Origin: Bullera alba
Lineage: Eukaryota; Basidiomycota; Tremellomycetes; Tremellales; Bulleraceae
Direction of reading: 5' to 3'
Assembly (NCBI GenBank): GCA_001600095.1
Contig: BCIX01000001.1
Location: 3,187,198 to 3,251,197 of the forward strand
Length of the DNA stretch: 64,000 nt
How positions within the stretch are numbered: the first letter of the stretch is position 1; each line of letters opens with the position of its first letter. The notes beneath the pieces are model-generated. The model was not told the origin of the DNA and did not search any database. It worked only from the letters and a program-made list of their open reading frames with translations. Made by a program: the position numbers and the translations under genes. This document shows, piece after piece, positions 36,690 through 48,082 of the stretch.

Positions 36690-37432
36690 TCACTCACGAC
36701 AAGGTGCTGATTCGTTAAACTGATGTGCGAAGAATGGGTCAGTCTCGTTCGTGAGGACGTTCCCGAGCCTATGTCTGTCAGCTATCGAACGAGCGGCTCC
36801 CCCGTGACGCTCACATCAGCGTTGCGTGGCCCAGGCTGTAGCTCTTCTCCCAGATCAGGCTCGAAGGGATGTAGATCTGATTCCGACCATCTGCAGAATG
36901 TATCAGTGTCATGACCGTAACGACGAGTGAGGCAGGTCGGTAATAGTGAAGGAGACTCACTCTCTGCTATCGTCTTGATACTACTTCCATAGATGACCTC
37001 CTTGAAGCCCGCCCACCGGATCGCACTGGCACACATTGGACATGGCTCTCCGTTGGTGTACAAGCTAAACTCTTTCCACGAGGCCAGGATCTCCATCGGG
37101 CTGAGACCTTTCTCCGTCAAGACGTCGGTACAATGTCTGATTGCAGAAATCTCTCCATGCATGGAAGGATCACCGGTTGTGCCGACCTTGTTCGACGTCA
37201 CGCAGACGAGCTGATCCGAGGTGGTATTGACTATTGCGGTGCCAAACGGAGCTTGAGGACATGGATGGCCGTCGGCATAGATCGCCTCATTGGCCACTCT
37301 CATCCAATGTAGTCGCCTCTCTGCTGGTACATCGTTGATCGATAGGCCTTGCTGGTACTCTGGGTGGATCTCGACATCGTAGGCCAAAGCCAGGGGAAGT
37401 GCGGGCAGCAGGAGTAGAGATGACAGCAGCAT
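36690..37432 (-). CDS. Predicted secreted nucleoside/nucleobase deaminase
   Basis: Three exons (36961-37432, 36815-36890, 36690-36768) give 208 aa. The start MLLSSLLLLPALPLALAYDV is a clear signal peptide. The deaminase zinc motif is complete: SMHGEISAIRHC supplies the H and catalytic E, and GEPCPMCASAI the two Cys. After it, VIYGSSIKTIAENG and the tail LGNVLTNETDPFFAHQF match the fungal guanine-deaminase/tRNA-adenosine-deaminase-like group. The protein likely hydrolytically deaminates a purine, pyrimidine or pterin base outside the cell. The second intron has a choice of acceptors six bases apart in the same frame; the downstream one gives LMLGNVL. It is divergent from the 2OG oxygenase gene and close to a purine permease. 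Confidence 0.85.
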
Positions 37433-37868
37433 CTTGAACTTGACAAATGCGACGAGTGATAGACGAAGAGGTGTGGGTGTGAGTCTTTGGGTGTCAAACT
37501 CGTTGTATGGCTTCGAATATAGACACCGTAGGACCTATTGGTGTCAGGACGTGGTTCGGCAGACGGCGGAGTATACATCGATACTTTGGGAGAGATCACC
37601 AACAATCCGACCGTGCCGGGTCCGGCGGAGTTCGGCGGAGTGGCTTATCTCTCTCTGCCTTATCCGTTGTTTTCGGTTGGTCACAGCTGGTCCTTGAGCT
37701 GGTCTCGAAGCTCGTCGGGGCTGGTCTGGTGCATGGTGGACTACTGCGAGCGAAGGTATACATAAGGAAGGCCACTATACCAGAAGCGAGCCCACAGTCT
37801 CCCATACACATAGCGCACAAAGCCACGACTTCAAGCAATCAGTTAACAGTCCCATCGCCGACGCCACC
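37433..37868. promoter_or_regulatory. Shared divergent promoter, deaminase and 2OG oxygenase
   Basis: 436 bp between two divergent start codons. No TATA box was found; a CGGCGGAGT word occurs several times near 37562-37640, but no defined site could be assigned. Confidence 0.4.
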
Positions 37869-39215
37869 ATGTCCAGCTCCGCCGCCGTACCCAACATTTC
37901 CCTCCATGACTTCGACGCTCGAAGGGAGGAGATCACACAGCAACTCATGGATGCTTCCATGAATGTGGGATTCTTGTACGTCACTCGCAATCCGCCTCTT
38001 GGTCATGCTGATACGAGTCCGCAGTACGCTTTGCAACCATGGAATCCCCCTCGACGAAGTCAAAGCCGCTTTCGAGTTGTCGAGAGAGTTCTTCGCGCTC
38101 CCAGATCAGGTCAAGGGCAAAACTGCTCTCGATGGCAAGAACGCGGGATGGGAGAAGAACACCCAAGTCAGGCCCAGTACCGGTACAGCAGACCAGAAGG
38201 TACGTTATCAATACCCATGCTCTTCAATAATGCATCATGCTGACCTCTGAAATCCTGTAGGAATCTATTCAGCTTCAGTTTGCTCGAATGGACGGACTGT
38301 GGCCATCAGACTCGGACATCCCCTCCTTCCGAGCACGAGCGCAATCGTTCATGGCTAAGATACAAGCGCTGTCCGTCAAGGTGATGGAGTGCTTCGCCGA
38401 TGGTCTGGGCCTACCACACGACACCTTCACTCAAGGAACGGTCGGTAACGAAGAGCTGCAAGACAGCCAGAGCGTTCTGAGACTGTTGCATTACCATTCA
38501 ACCGAGGGGAAGAACTTTGGACAGAACTTCTGGCGAGCCGGTGCCCACGCAGACTTCGATGTGCTCACAATGGTGGGTTGCTCGGCAGGACCATAATCTC
38601 CCCTAGACGGATGCTGACTTTAGACTCAGCTCTTCCAACGAGACGGAGAGGGTGGGCTCGAAGTGTGTCCCGGACGAAAGGTCGTTGGAGACTTTGGCAT
38701 GGGTGTCGAGTGGTTGCCTGTGGAAGCCCGTTCCGATCGTATTGTCTGCAACATCGGCGATCAGCTCATGAGGGTAGGTTCAGATGCTCACAATCGACCG
38801 TCAATCTTGCTGATGTCGGTCTTCTTGTAGTGGAGCGACGATAGGCTCAAGTCCACATACCATCGAGTCCGTCTGCCTGAAGGTAGCGAATCCAGGGGAC
38901 CCAGGTACTCGATGGCGTTCTTCAATCAAGCCAGGACAGACTGTATCATTCAAGGCCCAGGCAAGAAATACCCTCCAATCGTGCGTCCCACTCCCACCCC
39001 TCTCCTAACAGTGCCTGTTCTGTGCTGACCATGCTGTACAGACTGGTGGTCAGTTCATCGCCGACGCAATGGCCAGGAATCGGATGCAGTCGGCAGAGAT
39101 CGCAAAGCAAGCAGCGCAGCTCAGCCATGACCAAGTCGCCAAACAGATCCACTTTGTTCCTACGCACTTGCAGTCTGCAGTCTCCGCTTCGTCGTCATTG
39201 CCGCTCGTGGCCTAG
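37869..39215 (+). CDS. 2-oxoglutarate/Fe(II) oxygenase, thymine 7-hydroxylase-like
   Basis: About seven exons from MSSSAAVPNISLHDFDARRE to a TAG at 39213-39215. N-terminal VGFFTLCNHGIPLDEVKAAF is the DIOX_N domain of isopenicillin-N-synthase-like oxygenases. The iron ligands are H and D in GAHADFDVLTML and the second H in KSTYHRVRLP; the 2-oxoglutarate Arg is in GPRYSMAFF. VLRLLHYH and the sequence after IGDQLMRWSDD resemble fungal thymine 7-hydroxylases, but the family is broad (flavonoid, gibberellin and other substrates), so the substrate is not proven. No signal peptide, so it is cytosolic. It shares a promoter with the secreted deaminase. Confidence 0.85.
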
Positions 39216-40877
39216 TTCCGGGGTGTTTCAGGCTCTCGTGGTGCTCGTTCGTAAGCTTTACGCATGTATCAGTACGCATGTATGGATCTTGACCGTTCAC
39301 GGGAGCATGTCCCTGCCCAGCAATGGATCTCTTGTGGTGGTCTTGATACTGTCTTGGGTCCATGCCTGTCCATGCTTGGCGATACGTCCTCGGTAGATCT
39401 ATGGATCTGAGATCTGAAGATCCAGAGGTCCAAGACTGCTCAGCGCTCGATCAGGCTGATCACCGCTTATACACCCTCAACTGCTGCCTACTCACGTCTA
39501 CTCACCGCTCCCGGTCTATCTCACACTGTTCGCTAACGACGTCATCAGGGTCGAGCATGGCTTCTCACAGATTCAGGTGACTATCCTTGACCGGTGACCG
39601 GACGGCGCCGGACGGCCATGCACGTGACGAGATACGCTACGTCGGTATTGAAACTGTCTGTCCACACACTGTTGCATGCTGAATCTACCCTGCTGTACTC
39701 TGCAGGAGTCTGCAGTCTAACCTACGGAGCCAGACGGAGCCCGAGGCACGCGACGTCTGTGCGGTTTTCACTGGCTCACAGTCACCGCCTCGGAGATTGA
39801 GCTAGCTTAACTCGGCCGGGGGTAAAAAGTAACTCCGAGCGCCCGAGCAGCGTCACCCGACCACTTGCTGTGAAGTCATGTGTCTCATGTCTCGGCACCT
39901 TGCCATCACCGCTTCCTTCAATTAAGTACCGAGGCACCACATGCTTTGCGCACAGCTTCCTTTAGCTTCTCCCGAGATACCCAGAGTGCCTGAGGAGAAG
40001 TCAGAAAGGCATTCGGGACTAAAGAGACCAGTGACCTGGTGATGTAGCTGGTGATGTCCGCAGATGTCCGCAAGGAGCTAGATCTGCTAGATGCTTGTGA
40101 GCAGTCGCTTGACTATTCTTGACCTGTCTCAGCGTCCTGACCCTCGTAACCACCTCTCAGATCTCCCGAGCTAAGCCAGTCAGCGACTCTCAGCGAGTCC
40201 CTGTACCTCCCTGTATACAAGCGAACAGCATCAAGTACTAGCCTGGGAGGCTAGGTGGTGCCAGGTGGTGCCTGTACATGTACCGTGTCGCATCCCGCAC
40301 GGGATCCACGGGACCGAATTGGTAAACGGTTGCATCGGTCTTCTCGCCGAGATGAGATTAAGATTGGCATGCACTCGTAATCGGTACCCTGGTCGCCCAG
40401 TCATGTGTGGGTGGGCGGGCGGTGTAGGAAGGCATGGCTAAGCGGGTGAGCATAGCCACCGCAATGATGGTGATGGTGATGGAGGACGACGAGCGTGGTC
40501 AGAATTACCTCACGGGCATCGACAGATCCTCAGAAAAACGCCGAAGTCGAAATGCTTGGAGGATCAGGCGAGGTTGCTTCGCGGTTCAGGGATGCGAGAC
40601 AGCCAAGATGGGTTGAGCAGGGCGTGCAACGACAGGCAACGACTCCATACAGTCGAATGCTGTCCTGATCGAGTGGTCATGACATGAGGTTCCCCACCTT
40701 GGCCGCACCGGTGATCCGCTCGAGGGTCGTGTCCACCTCACCTTGATCGCCTCTGTTCGTCTATATAAGGCAGCAACGAACAGACCAAGAAGTTCTACAT
40801 CCTCAACCAGCTCTCGACCGTCTTCTACTGTATCCTGACTCCAGTGACTTGATCCCCCATCCATAATCACATCCACA
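39216..40877. other. Long intergenic region
   Basis: 1.66 kb without a supported gene. It holds short imperfect repeats, for example GGTGGTGCC twice near 40254-40272, and GATCTATGGATCTGAGATCT near 39395. The TATA box of the next gene is listed separately. Confidence 0.4.
40762..40768 (+). promoter_or_regulatory. TATA box
   Basis: TATATAA lies 110 bp upstream of the secreted deacetylase start at 40878. Strongly expressed secreted-protein genes often have a TATA box. Confidence 0.6.
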
Positions 40878-41985
40878 ATGCTGTTCACCAAGCTCGCCGC
40901 TCTTCTACCCTTGCTCTCGGTCGCTTGGGCTGCTCCCCTCGAACAGCGACAACACGGAGTTCAGGTCATCAACAACTGCTACAACTCTGGTCAAGTCGCT
41001 CTGACCTTTGATGGTGAGTCACATTCTAAGAATGGGGTCATACATGCAGCCTGAACTGCCTTTCCTGAACAGACGGACCATTCCAGTACGAGCAGGATGT
41101 TGTCAACAGCTTGAACGGCGGCAAGGGTGGGTCATGAATGTTGAATCTCGAATCCTTATTTAAGCTGGGACATTGTACTGATCGTGAACCTGTGTTCTCA
41201 GGAACCTTCTTCTTGAACGGAAACAACTATGTCTGTATATATGACCGAATCGACCAAGTCCGAGCTCTCCACGCTCAGTGAGTGCTTCTTTCCTGTCATC
41301 TACTACTCAGTGACTAATTTCTTCTGTCAGAGGCCACACTCTCGGATCTCATACTTGGTCCCACCCTGACTTGACCACTCTCGACTACAACGGTATCCAC
41401 CAAGGTCAGTAGGGATGTTTTACGTCCAATCGTCCATGAGAAGCAAGTAAACTGACTTTCGGAAATTTAGAGCTCGAGAAGCTTGAGACTGCCTTCATCA
41501 GGATCCTCGGTGTGAAGCCACTGTACTTCCGACCTCCTTACGGCTCTTACAACGACCTCGTACTGCAAGTCCTCGGCGAGAGGGGCTACAAGAGTGAGTA
41601 CAGCTCTCAGTCAGTAATGAGCATCAATCTGACGATCGTGTCAGAGCTCTTCCTCTGGTCCGAAGACACCCAAGACGCCTCTGGTGCTTCCGTCCAATTC
41701 TCCGAGGGAGTCATGGACGGCGTCATCAACAATGCGCCTCAGCCACACATGGTCCTCTCCCACTCTGTGGTCTCCACCAGTAAGTCTCTGGACATGGATG
41801 TATCAGAGTCGTCGACTGATCCTATTATCTTAGCCGCCTTCGACGTTGTTCCATACGCCGCCGGACGACTCCAGAACGCCGGATACCAGCTCGTCTCTGT
41901 CGACACCTGTCTCGGCGACGCTGGAGAGTGGCCATACGAGTACGTTGGACAGCCAGGCACTCCAGACGGATCGTGGACCTGTTAG
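40878..41985 (+). CDS. Secreted polysaccharide (chitin) deacetylase
   Basis: About seven exons, roughly 250 aa. The signal peptide is MLFTKLAALLPLLSVAWAAP, followed by EQRQ, a possible Kex2-like region. The NodB domain motifs are complete: TFDDGPFQYE (motif 1, catalytic base and metal Asp), GSHTWSHPDL (motif 2, His ligands), RPPYGSYNDL (motif 3), a tryptophan-bearing LFLWSEDTQD (motif 4) and MVLSHSVVST (motif 5, catalytic His). It removes N- or O-acetyl groups from chitin or a related wall polymer. No GPI-anchor signal or chitin-binding domain is present, so it is a soluble secreted enzyme. The first intron falls between the two metal-binding Asp codons. Confidence 0.92.
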
Positions 41986-42349
41986 GCGGTGTCTTGAGAA
42001 CCAGGACAATTCAATTTTACGAACATTCCCGTTGTGCTGTAGCATATCACCAAAGATCATTGAGCGTGGTGTTAGAAGGACACTTTAGCATCAGCATCCA
42101 ATACCTATAATTTGTCTCCAACTGCAATCATCCGTTCTTGTCCATATAATGTTTCATGTATCCCTCTTGCCTGACCTGGATCTGTGCAGAAAGCAGCGGG
42201 AGGTCGCCAAGCGGGCATCATGAGTGGACAGAGGTCGTAAGATTCCCCTCGGCCCGTCCAATCCGGCCATATAGTCTGGCTCTCTAGCTGTAGAGCGATG
42301 TCTTGGATCACTCTATGGAGCCGAGTCGATGGCGGCGGTGCGGACCGGC
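41986..42349. other. Convergent intergenic region
   Basis: 364 bp between convergent genes, presumably two 3' UTRs. Nothing else was seen. Confidence 0.4.
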
Positions 42350-44246
42350 TTATGAGAAGTACTGAACCTCCAAGCCGACTGACTGGATCGGTCTCCGCCG
42401 TTCTGTCAGATTCGATGTGACGCCCACCGAGACTAGGCAGTTCCGTATCCGTGCTTCGTATAGTAGCGAAATCGCCTGAACCCCACAATCAGCTTGTCGT
42501 CCTGATGACTATGTCGAATCACGAACTCACCCAGTTGCCCGAGACTTTGGCCTTTAAGACTCCGTCGCGATCCATCGAATTCAGGTCGTTGTCCACTTTT
42601 GGGACCGTCGTCTCTTCTAGGTGGTCGGTGCCAAAGCGCGTTGTTGGCGCAGGATCGAAGAGCGGGATCGGTGAATCGAGCTCATTCTCTGCGACAGCAT
42701 TCTCCCGCAATGCAGCGATCGGGAACGGCGAGTCGAGCTGATTCTCCACCATCACATTCTCCTCGATGGGTTCATTCCTTAGACTGGTCCCTGTCCAAGG
42801 TCTCTCCGAGTGGATCGCCGGTGAGTGTTGCGAATTCAGATCCCTCTTGCCTCTTCTCCTGCCAATCCACCATTCACCTCCAATGGTGAGGTCACTCTCG
42901 TAAGAGTATATGTTGAAGCCGAATCGGGAGGAGAGGGCCATCGTGGGAGATACCTGAGCCGAATACGCCGAAGAGATGAATCCCATCAACGGGTTGTAGA
43001 GTAGAGTGAGGGTGGTAGGAGGACTTGGAGGCGGCCCATGGCTTTCTGCCGACGTATTGGGAGTTGAGATACCCGCAGTCGTTGCTGACGGAGACGGAAC
43101 TGTGGTAAATCTCAGACCGGTAGATACTGTCTAGCTGTCAGCGATGTAAGGCCATACCTCCCGGCAGGCTCAACTCACTTCCAAAGCTTCTCTGCTTTGC
43201 CGAAAAGTATACCTCTCCTCCAGCGCTGAATCTTCCCCTCAGCCCACCTTCCATCATCTCCTCCTCATCTATCCTTCTGCCCTCCTCAGATTGTTCCTCG
43301 GTAATGCCACCCTCGTGCCAGCCGAAATTATACAGTCCCCGGACGCCGAACATGCCATCTTGAGCTGAGTAGGTATACTCTCCCGAATATCTTCCCGTAT
43401 CATGCTGCAGGGACAAGAGGATATTGCCAGGCGTAGGAGGCTGAGAAGGAGGTGCGGACTCGGACGGCTGCCTTGAATGTGAATAGGTCGGTGAAGAAGA
43501 GGTTGATGAAGCCCGAGGGGTAGGCGGTGAAGGTTGAGAAAGAAATGCCAAATGAGCTTGTAGTGTAGGTGTAAGGCGGGTAGTGGCTAAGCCGGACAGG
43601 TGCAGAGAGGGCAGATGTAGTCGTGAATACAGCAGATAGTCTGGAATATGAGAAAGGCAGCTTCAGCAATGCTACCAGTCCGGCGCAGCGGCTCAGCTAC
43701 TTACCTCTCCCCTCGACTCGTCTGCCACCTTGCCATACTTCCTCCTTGGGTAGCGGTCGTTTCGGTGGTGGAAAGATTCTGAAACGTTCGACTACATGTG
43801 GAAATGGGATGTTCTTGGATGGTCCAATCTGTGTGACCGGTTGAGTCAGCCTGAGCAAATGGTTGATCGCTGGACTTACCTCGCTCAGACCTTCGGAGGT
43901 GGTGATGTAGGATATCGTTCCATTTAGCTGCGGCAATGCGTCCAGGGCATACGAGGTGAAGAACACGGGAGTCGGAGCCTTGGACAGCTGTAAGATGAGT
44001 GAAGAAGGAGTCGCAAAGTCACTGTGAGCTGCGTTAGCTCGGTCCCGGAGCAAGTGGTGACGATGATGGCTCACAGAAGAGCTACAAAGGCACCCGCCTG
44101 TCAGCTCACAGAGTCACGATGACCTACACTGTGCACCTGATGGACTCACCGGTCGAAGAGCGCGTCAGCTGCGTGTACGTGTTATCCTCGTTCCATCCTA
44201 TCGCGTTGTGATAGTCCCTCAGCAGGATCGTAGCAAACGGCAACAT
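42350..44246 (-). CDS. MDM10: Mitochondrial outer-membrane protein Mdm10
   Basis: Several exons; start [20 protein letters not shown] is the typical Mdm10 N-terminus. Then come [20 protein letters not shown] and [43 protein letters not shown], and [20 protein letters not shown], all family blocks. The C-terminus [13 protein letters not shown] to [13 protein letters not shown] ends with the aromatic residue usual for a beta-barrel signal. Mdm10 is a 19-strand barrel shared by ERMES, the ER-mitochondria tether, and the SAM/TOB assembly complex. Ser/Pro-rich loops make it somewhat larger than in yeast. A 7-nt exon at 44075-44081 is needed to join TRSSTA to LLDFATPSS in frame. The last coding exon carries the stop at 42350-42352. 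Confidence 0.92.
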
Positions 44247-44911
44247 GCCGGTCGGTGTGTCGTCGACCGATGAACTTGTCTCGCAGCAGTTGCAGTGAGG
44301 GTCAGATCGAGCACCTAGTGCAGAGATCCCGACAACTGATCGCGGGAGCAGTCTCTCGTCGCGGAACAGGGAGCTAGACGGAGAATTAGAGCGAGAGTTC
44401 TTGGGGCAACGTCCAATGTCAAAGACTCAAACGTCGTCAAAACGTCGTCGAAGTGCGCGTCGACTTGAACACGCAAAGTGGAGGTTGTTTCATCCTATTA
44501 GCCCATGTGTCATGTGTCTCGCACGCTATAGGCCTAGTACCACAGTCAACTTGGATCATTCCCCTTTCAAAGAGCACACATCTCGGATGCATGGAGTCAT
44601 GGCGCGAGACTAGCTTCGGCCTTTTGATTGTCATTATAAGGATGTACAAATAGCTACAATGAGTGTGATTGACACTTTGTCAACTTCGCAGTTTCGACCA
44701 GCGGATTGGCGTGGTTGGGTTTTAGGCTACAGGGTCGTCGAGACCGGATGTCGTAGTGGAGTCGTAATCTGATGACCGGATCGCCCAAAAAAGAGATAGA
44801 TGGAATAATATGATCTTGATAGCACCGGGCTACGTGGAGTTGGAAGAATGCGGATAGTCATGAGGGTTCTCGTGGAAGTCGGGTATAGGTTTACGAGGGT
44901 GAAAGGGGCGC
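44247..44911. other. Intergenic region
   Basis: 665 bp between two minus-strand genes. No gene is supported. Confidence 0.4.
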
Positions 44912-45370
44912 TTAGTTCTTTGGGTGGAAGTTCCACGAGATAGGGAAGACTCCGTCGTCCATGTTGCCGTTGTTGAGTGCGGCGAAGAGGGACGGAGACA
45001 TGTCGAGGTCACCGCTGCCGCAGCCGGGGGAGGGGCACTCGTCGGCGACGTAGGCCTCGACAGTGTTGCCGGTGTTCTCGTTGGTAATAGACATCCATTG
45101 GCCGCAGTTGCCGCCGTTGTTCTGCTCGTACATGTCCTGGTTGAGGGCGACAATCATGTCGCTATCGTTGGACCACTAAAAGAAGTCAGCTTGAGACCTC
45201 CAGGAGGCATGCAGGATAGCGTAACTCACCCATCCGCAGGCACCTAGACCGGTGGAGAAGTAGGTCGCTCGGCCGGTGTGGGTGATTCGGGTCTCGAGCT
45301 GCTCGGCCTCCACTGGGGCGCCAAGGGCGAAAGAAAGGACTGAGAGGACAGCGAAGACTTTGGCGAACAT
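44912..45370 (-). CDS. Secreted RlpA-like double-psi beta-barrel (expansin-like) protein
   Basis: Two exons (45230-45370, 44912-45175) give 134 aa. Signal peptide MFAKVFAVLSVLSFALGAPV. The domain starts GRATYFSTGLGACGWWS and ends GSGDLDMSPSLFAALNNGN with GVFPISW, the fingerprint of the fungal RlpA-like/expansin-D1 fold. The Asp in GDLDMS corresponds to the conserved Asp of expansins. Fungal relatives loosen or bind wall or plant polysaccharides without clear hydrolysis. There is no second (binding) domain and no tail. It is divergent from a paralogue at 47136. Confidence 0.9.
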
Positions 45371-47135
45371 TGTGTTTTGTGGTTATTTGGTTTGACTGCA
45401 AGTCGGGTTCGTTGGGGTATGTACTGAAACTGATATTGGTCTTGTGTTTGAGGTAAGAAAGACTTCAGTCAGTGCGCTCCTGCGATGTCTTCTTTATAGC
45501 CATCTCGGTGAACAGCTTTCTTGCTCGGTGATCGAAAACTCTGCCATATGATTGCCGTCAGATCAATTTGGGGTCTTTACCGTCAACTTCTGGCCGTCCG
45601 AACATGTTCAGATGCCGACGAGATAAGTAGGCTCAACGTCCAAGCTTCTGAGAGGATGAGATCGAGGCATCGAGCCGTTACAGCAAATTTCGACAGGTCC
45701 GGCGCGGCACCGGAGAGGCGAAATCGTCATGTCGATGAGCGGATGCCGAAGGACACGAGGTACCGTACATTGCGAAGAGCCGGCCTGCAGATCCGATGCT
45801 AGACGAAGCCTGACGAAGCGGAGTAAAAGCGAGCATGCTGCCAGAAGCCAGATGCTGCTGGTCCAGGGTCGAGGCAATTAACAGAGCGGCCCGAAGCAGC
45901 CCGAAGCAGAACCAGGGCGTGTCCAGGAGTGTCCAGAGAGCTCCAGAGCCCTCTAAACTTAGAGCCTAGCCAGTCCTAAGCTGACCTAAGTGAAGTCTCC
46001 GCCGACCGTGCAGTCGCCTGCAGCTGCAGTAGCACAACCACGGTGGCAGGGACACCAATTTTGGGGTGTTGGAGCCGGTTGCAGCCTGTTGCAGCTGGAC
46101 AGAGCTGGACCCTGCTGGACCTAGCTGACTCGGAACCTCTTGGTGAGGTCAGGTGAGGCCGTGAGGTCGCATTCCAGTAGATCCACCTTGTGCAATTCCA
46201 ATTCGAGGGTGACTGGCAGGTGCTATAAATACAGCGAGCCAAGATCCTGTCTGTACAGCCTGGACAAGCCTGGACACTGGTCTGGAGCTGCCTGGATTCT
46301 TGAGTCCCGGAGTGACGTCTTTCTCGACCTGTCTCGACTCACACGAGCTCACACGATCACTGGTGAAAAGAGGGTCCCTTGTAGCCTTGTGAGAGGAAGC
46401 TAATTTTGGGGTCCTCGAGGAGGAAGATCCAGAGCAAGGTCCAAGTAAATTGGTTCCGTGCTGCGGACGACCTTGTAATCTCCGCACCAGCCGCCTGCCG
46501 TGAGCCTAAATCTGATTTGGTGCGCAAGCCTAAATCGTCTTATTCCGAACATCTCTCGCGATGTCATCGATGCGACGCGCGCGACGCGTCGACTTCTGAG
46601 AAGATCTTTCTCATCGCACAATCGCTGATTGTGCCGTTCCTTACTTACTGCGGCGGTTGTCTCGATTTGAGTTGTGGGGTCACATCAAGCACAGGTCTGG
46701 CCCTGTCTGGCTTCTACGGCCTAGATCATGCAGCTTGAGTCAGCATCGCAATCCCCACACCGCACACACGCATACATGCGCAGACAGGGTCATAGCGCAG
46801 AACACGGGCCAGGCGCCGATGGCAAGGTCAATAAGGTCAACTCGGTACTGAGCGGTATCGGCAAAAGCTGCAAGTGAAGTCACTTCAAGTCTTGGGGTGG
46901 CTCTGTTTCATCATCGCATGGCATAAGATTCGGGGGTGCTCACGCGAAACGAGACTGCGCTCTCCGCATGCGTGTATATATATCTGCAGAAGTATCACTG
47001 ACATCCCCATCATCTCTCAACTCTTGACGACTAGAACAAAACTTGCTTCGACAGCAATCCACATCGATCAGCTTCAAAGTCACGTTCTTTGTCTAGCCAA
47101 AAAAAAACGAAAACCCAAAACCCTCATCAACAACG
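45371..47135. promoter_or_regulatory. Long divergent promoter region of two expansin-like genes
   Basis: 1.77 kb. It has TATA-like TATAAAT near 46224 and TATATATAT near 46975. Short slipped repeats are frequent: AGCAGCCCGA near 45890, GTCCAGGAGTGTCCAG near 45918, GGACCTAGCTG-type near 46100. An inverted repeat AAGTGA-AG-TCACTT lies at 46872-46885. No gene is supported. Confidence 0.45.
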
Positions 47136-48082
47136 ATGTATACTTCCACACTCTTCGCCGCGCTCTCGGTTGCTGGCTTCGCTGCCGCTGCTCCGCAGTC
47201 CGTCAAGAGAGCGTCTACCGGTACTGCCACCTTCTACGACGCCGGACTTGGTGTGAGTGACTGAGGCAGCGACATGCTCTTCATTCTTTGCTGACCTCTC
47301 GACAGGCCTGCGGGTGGACCAACTCGGCTTCCGACTACGTTGTCGCTGTCAACCAAGCTCAATACGAGCAGTCGAACTGTGTGAGTTAATATACAGTAAC
47401 GGACGTCCCAAGCTACTCCAGCTGACACTCATACTAGGGCCAATCCGTGACCATCACCAACACCCAAAATGGCCGAACGACCTCTGCTCAGATCGCCGAC
47501 CTGTGCCCGAGCTGCGCTTGGGGTGACCTCGATATGTCCACCTCTTTGTTCTCGTACCTGAACGACGGCAACATGGACGCTGGCGTCTTCTCCATCTCTT
47601 GGTCTATGGGCGGTGACTCGACACCTACGTCTACTTCCGCCGCCTCGGCCTCTCCATCTGCCGAAGCCTCAACTTCGGCCTCGCCCTCTGCTTCGGCGTC
47701 CCCCTCTGCCCAAGCCTCCGCTTCGGTTGCACCAGTCCTCGCAGCTGCCGCTTCTCCCTCCGCGTCTCCTTCGCCAACCGCCTCCGCCTCCGCATCGCCA
47801 GTCTCGGTCTCGGCCAGCGCTTCCGCCTCTATTGCCGCTCCGGCCGACTTCTCGGTCCGAACATGCACCAAAAAGGCAACTTCAACCTCAGCTTCCGCTT
47901 CTGCCTCGGTCACCGCCTCCGCGTCCGCTTCTGCCGCTTCCGCCAGTGCCTTTGACGCTGCTGCCGGTGTCGACCAAGAGGTCGCCGACGAGCAGTGGTG
48001 GGCGCAAGACTGGACAGAGTACGTCACCGACAACGGCAACTCCACCGAGCCCGCTACATGCCCAGAGCCCAAGCAGGACTAA
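47136..48082 (+). CDS. Secreted RlpA-like double-psi beta-barrel protein with Ser/Ala tail
   Basis: Three exons (47136-47252, 47306-47380, 47438-48082) give 278 aa. The signal peptide is MYTSTLFAALSVAGFAAAAP. The barrel domain reads STGTATFYDAGLGACGWTNS to WGDLDMSTSLFSYLNDGN and GVFSISWSM, like the gene at 44912. A tail of about 110 residues follows, almost only Ser, Ala, Pro and Glu, the typical O-glycosylated spacer of wall proteins. A short end (DQEVADEQWWAQDWTEYV to CPEPKQD) has three Trp and one Cys, so it is not a GPI signal. The tail may anchor or extend the domain in the wall. The leader is A-rich, as in highly expressed fungal genes. Confidence 0.9.

Noticed and set aside
47488..48072. 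Long antisense frame rich in Glu and Ala opposite the Ser/Ala tail
   Set aside because: It is the mirror of repetitive Ser/Ala codons on the plus strand, where a signal peptide and barrel domain prove the coding strand.
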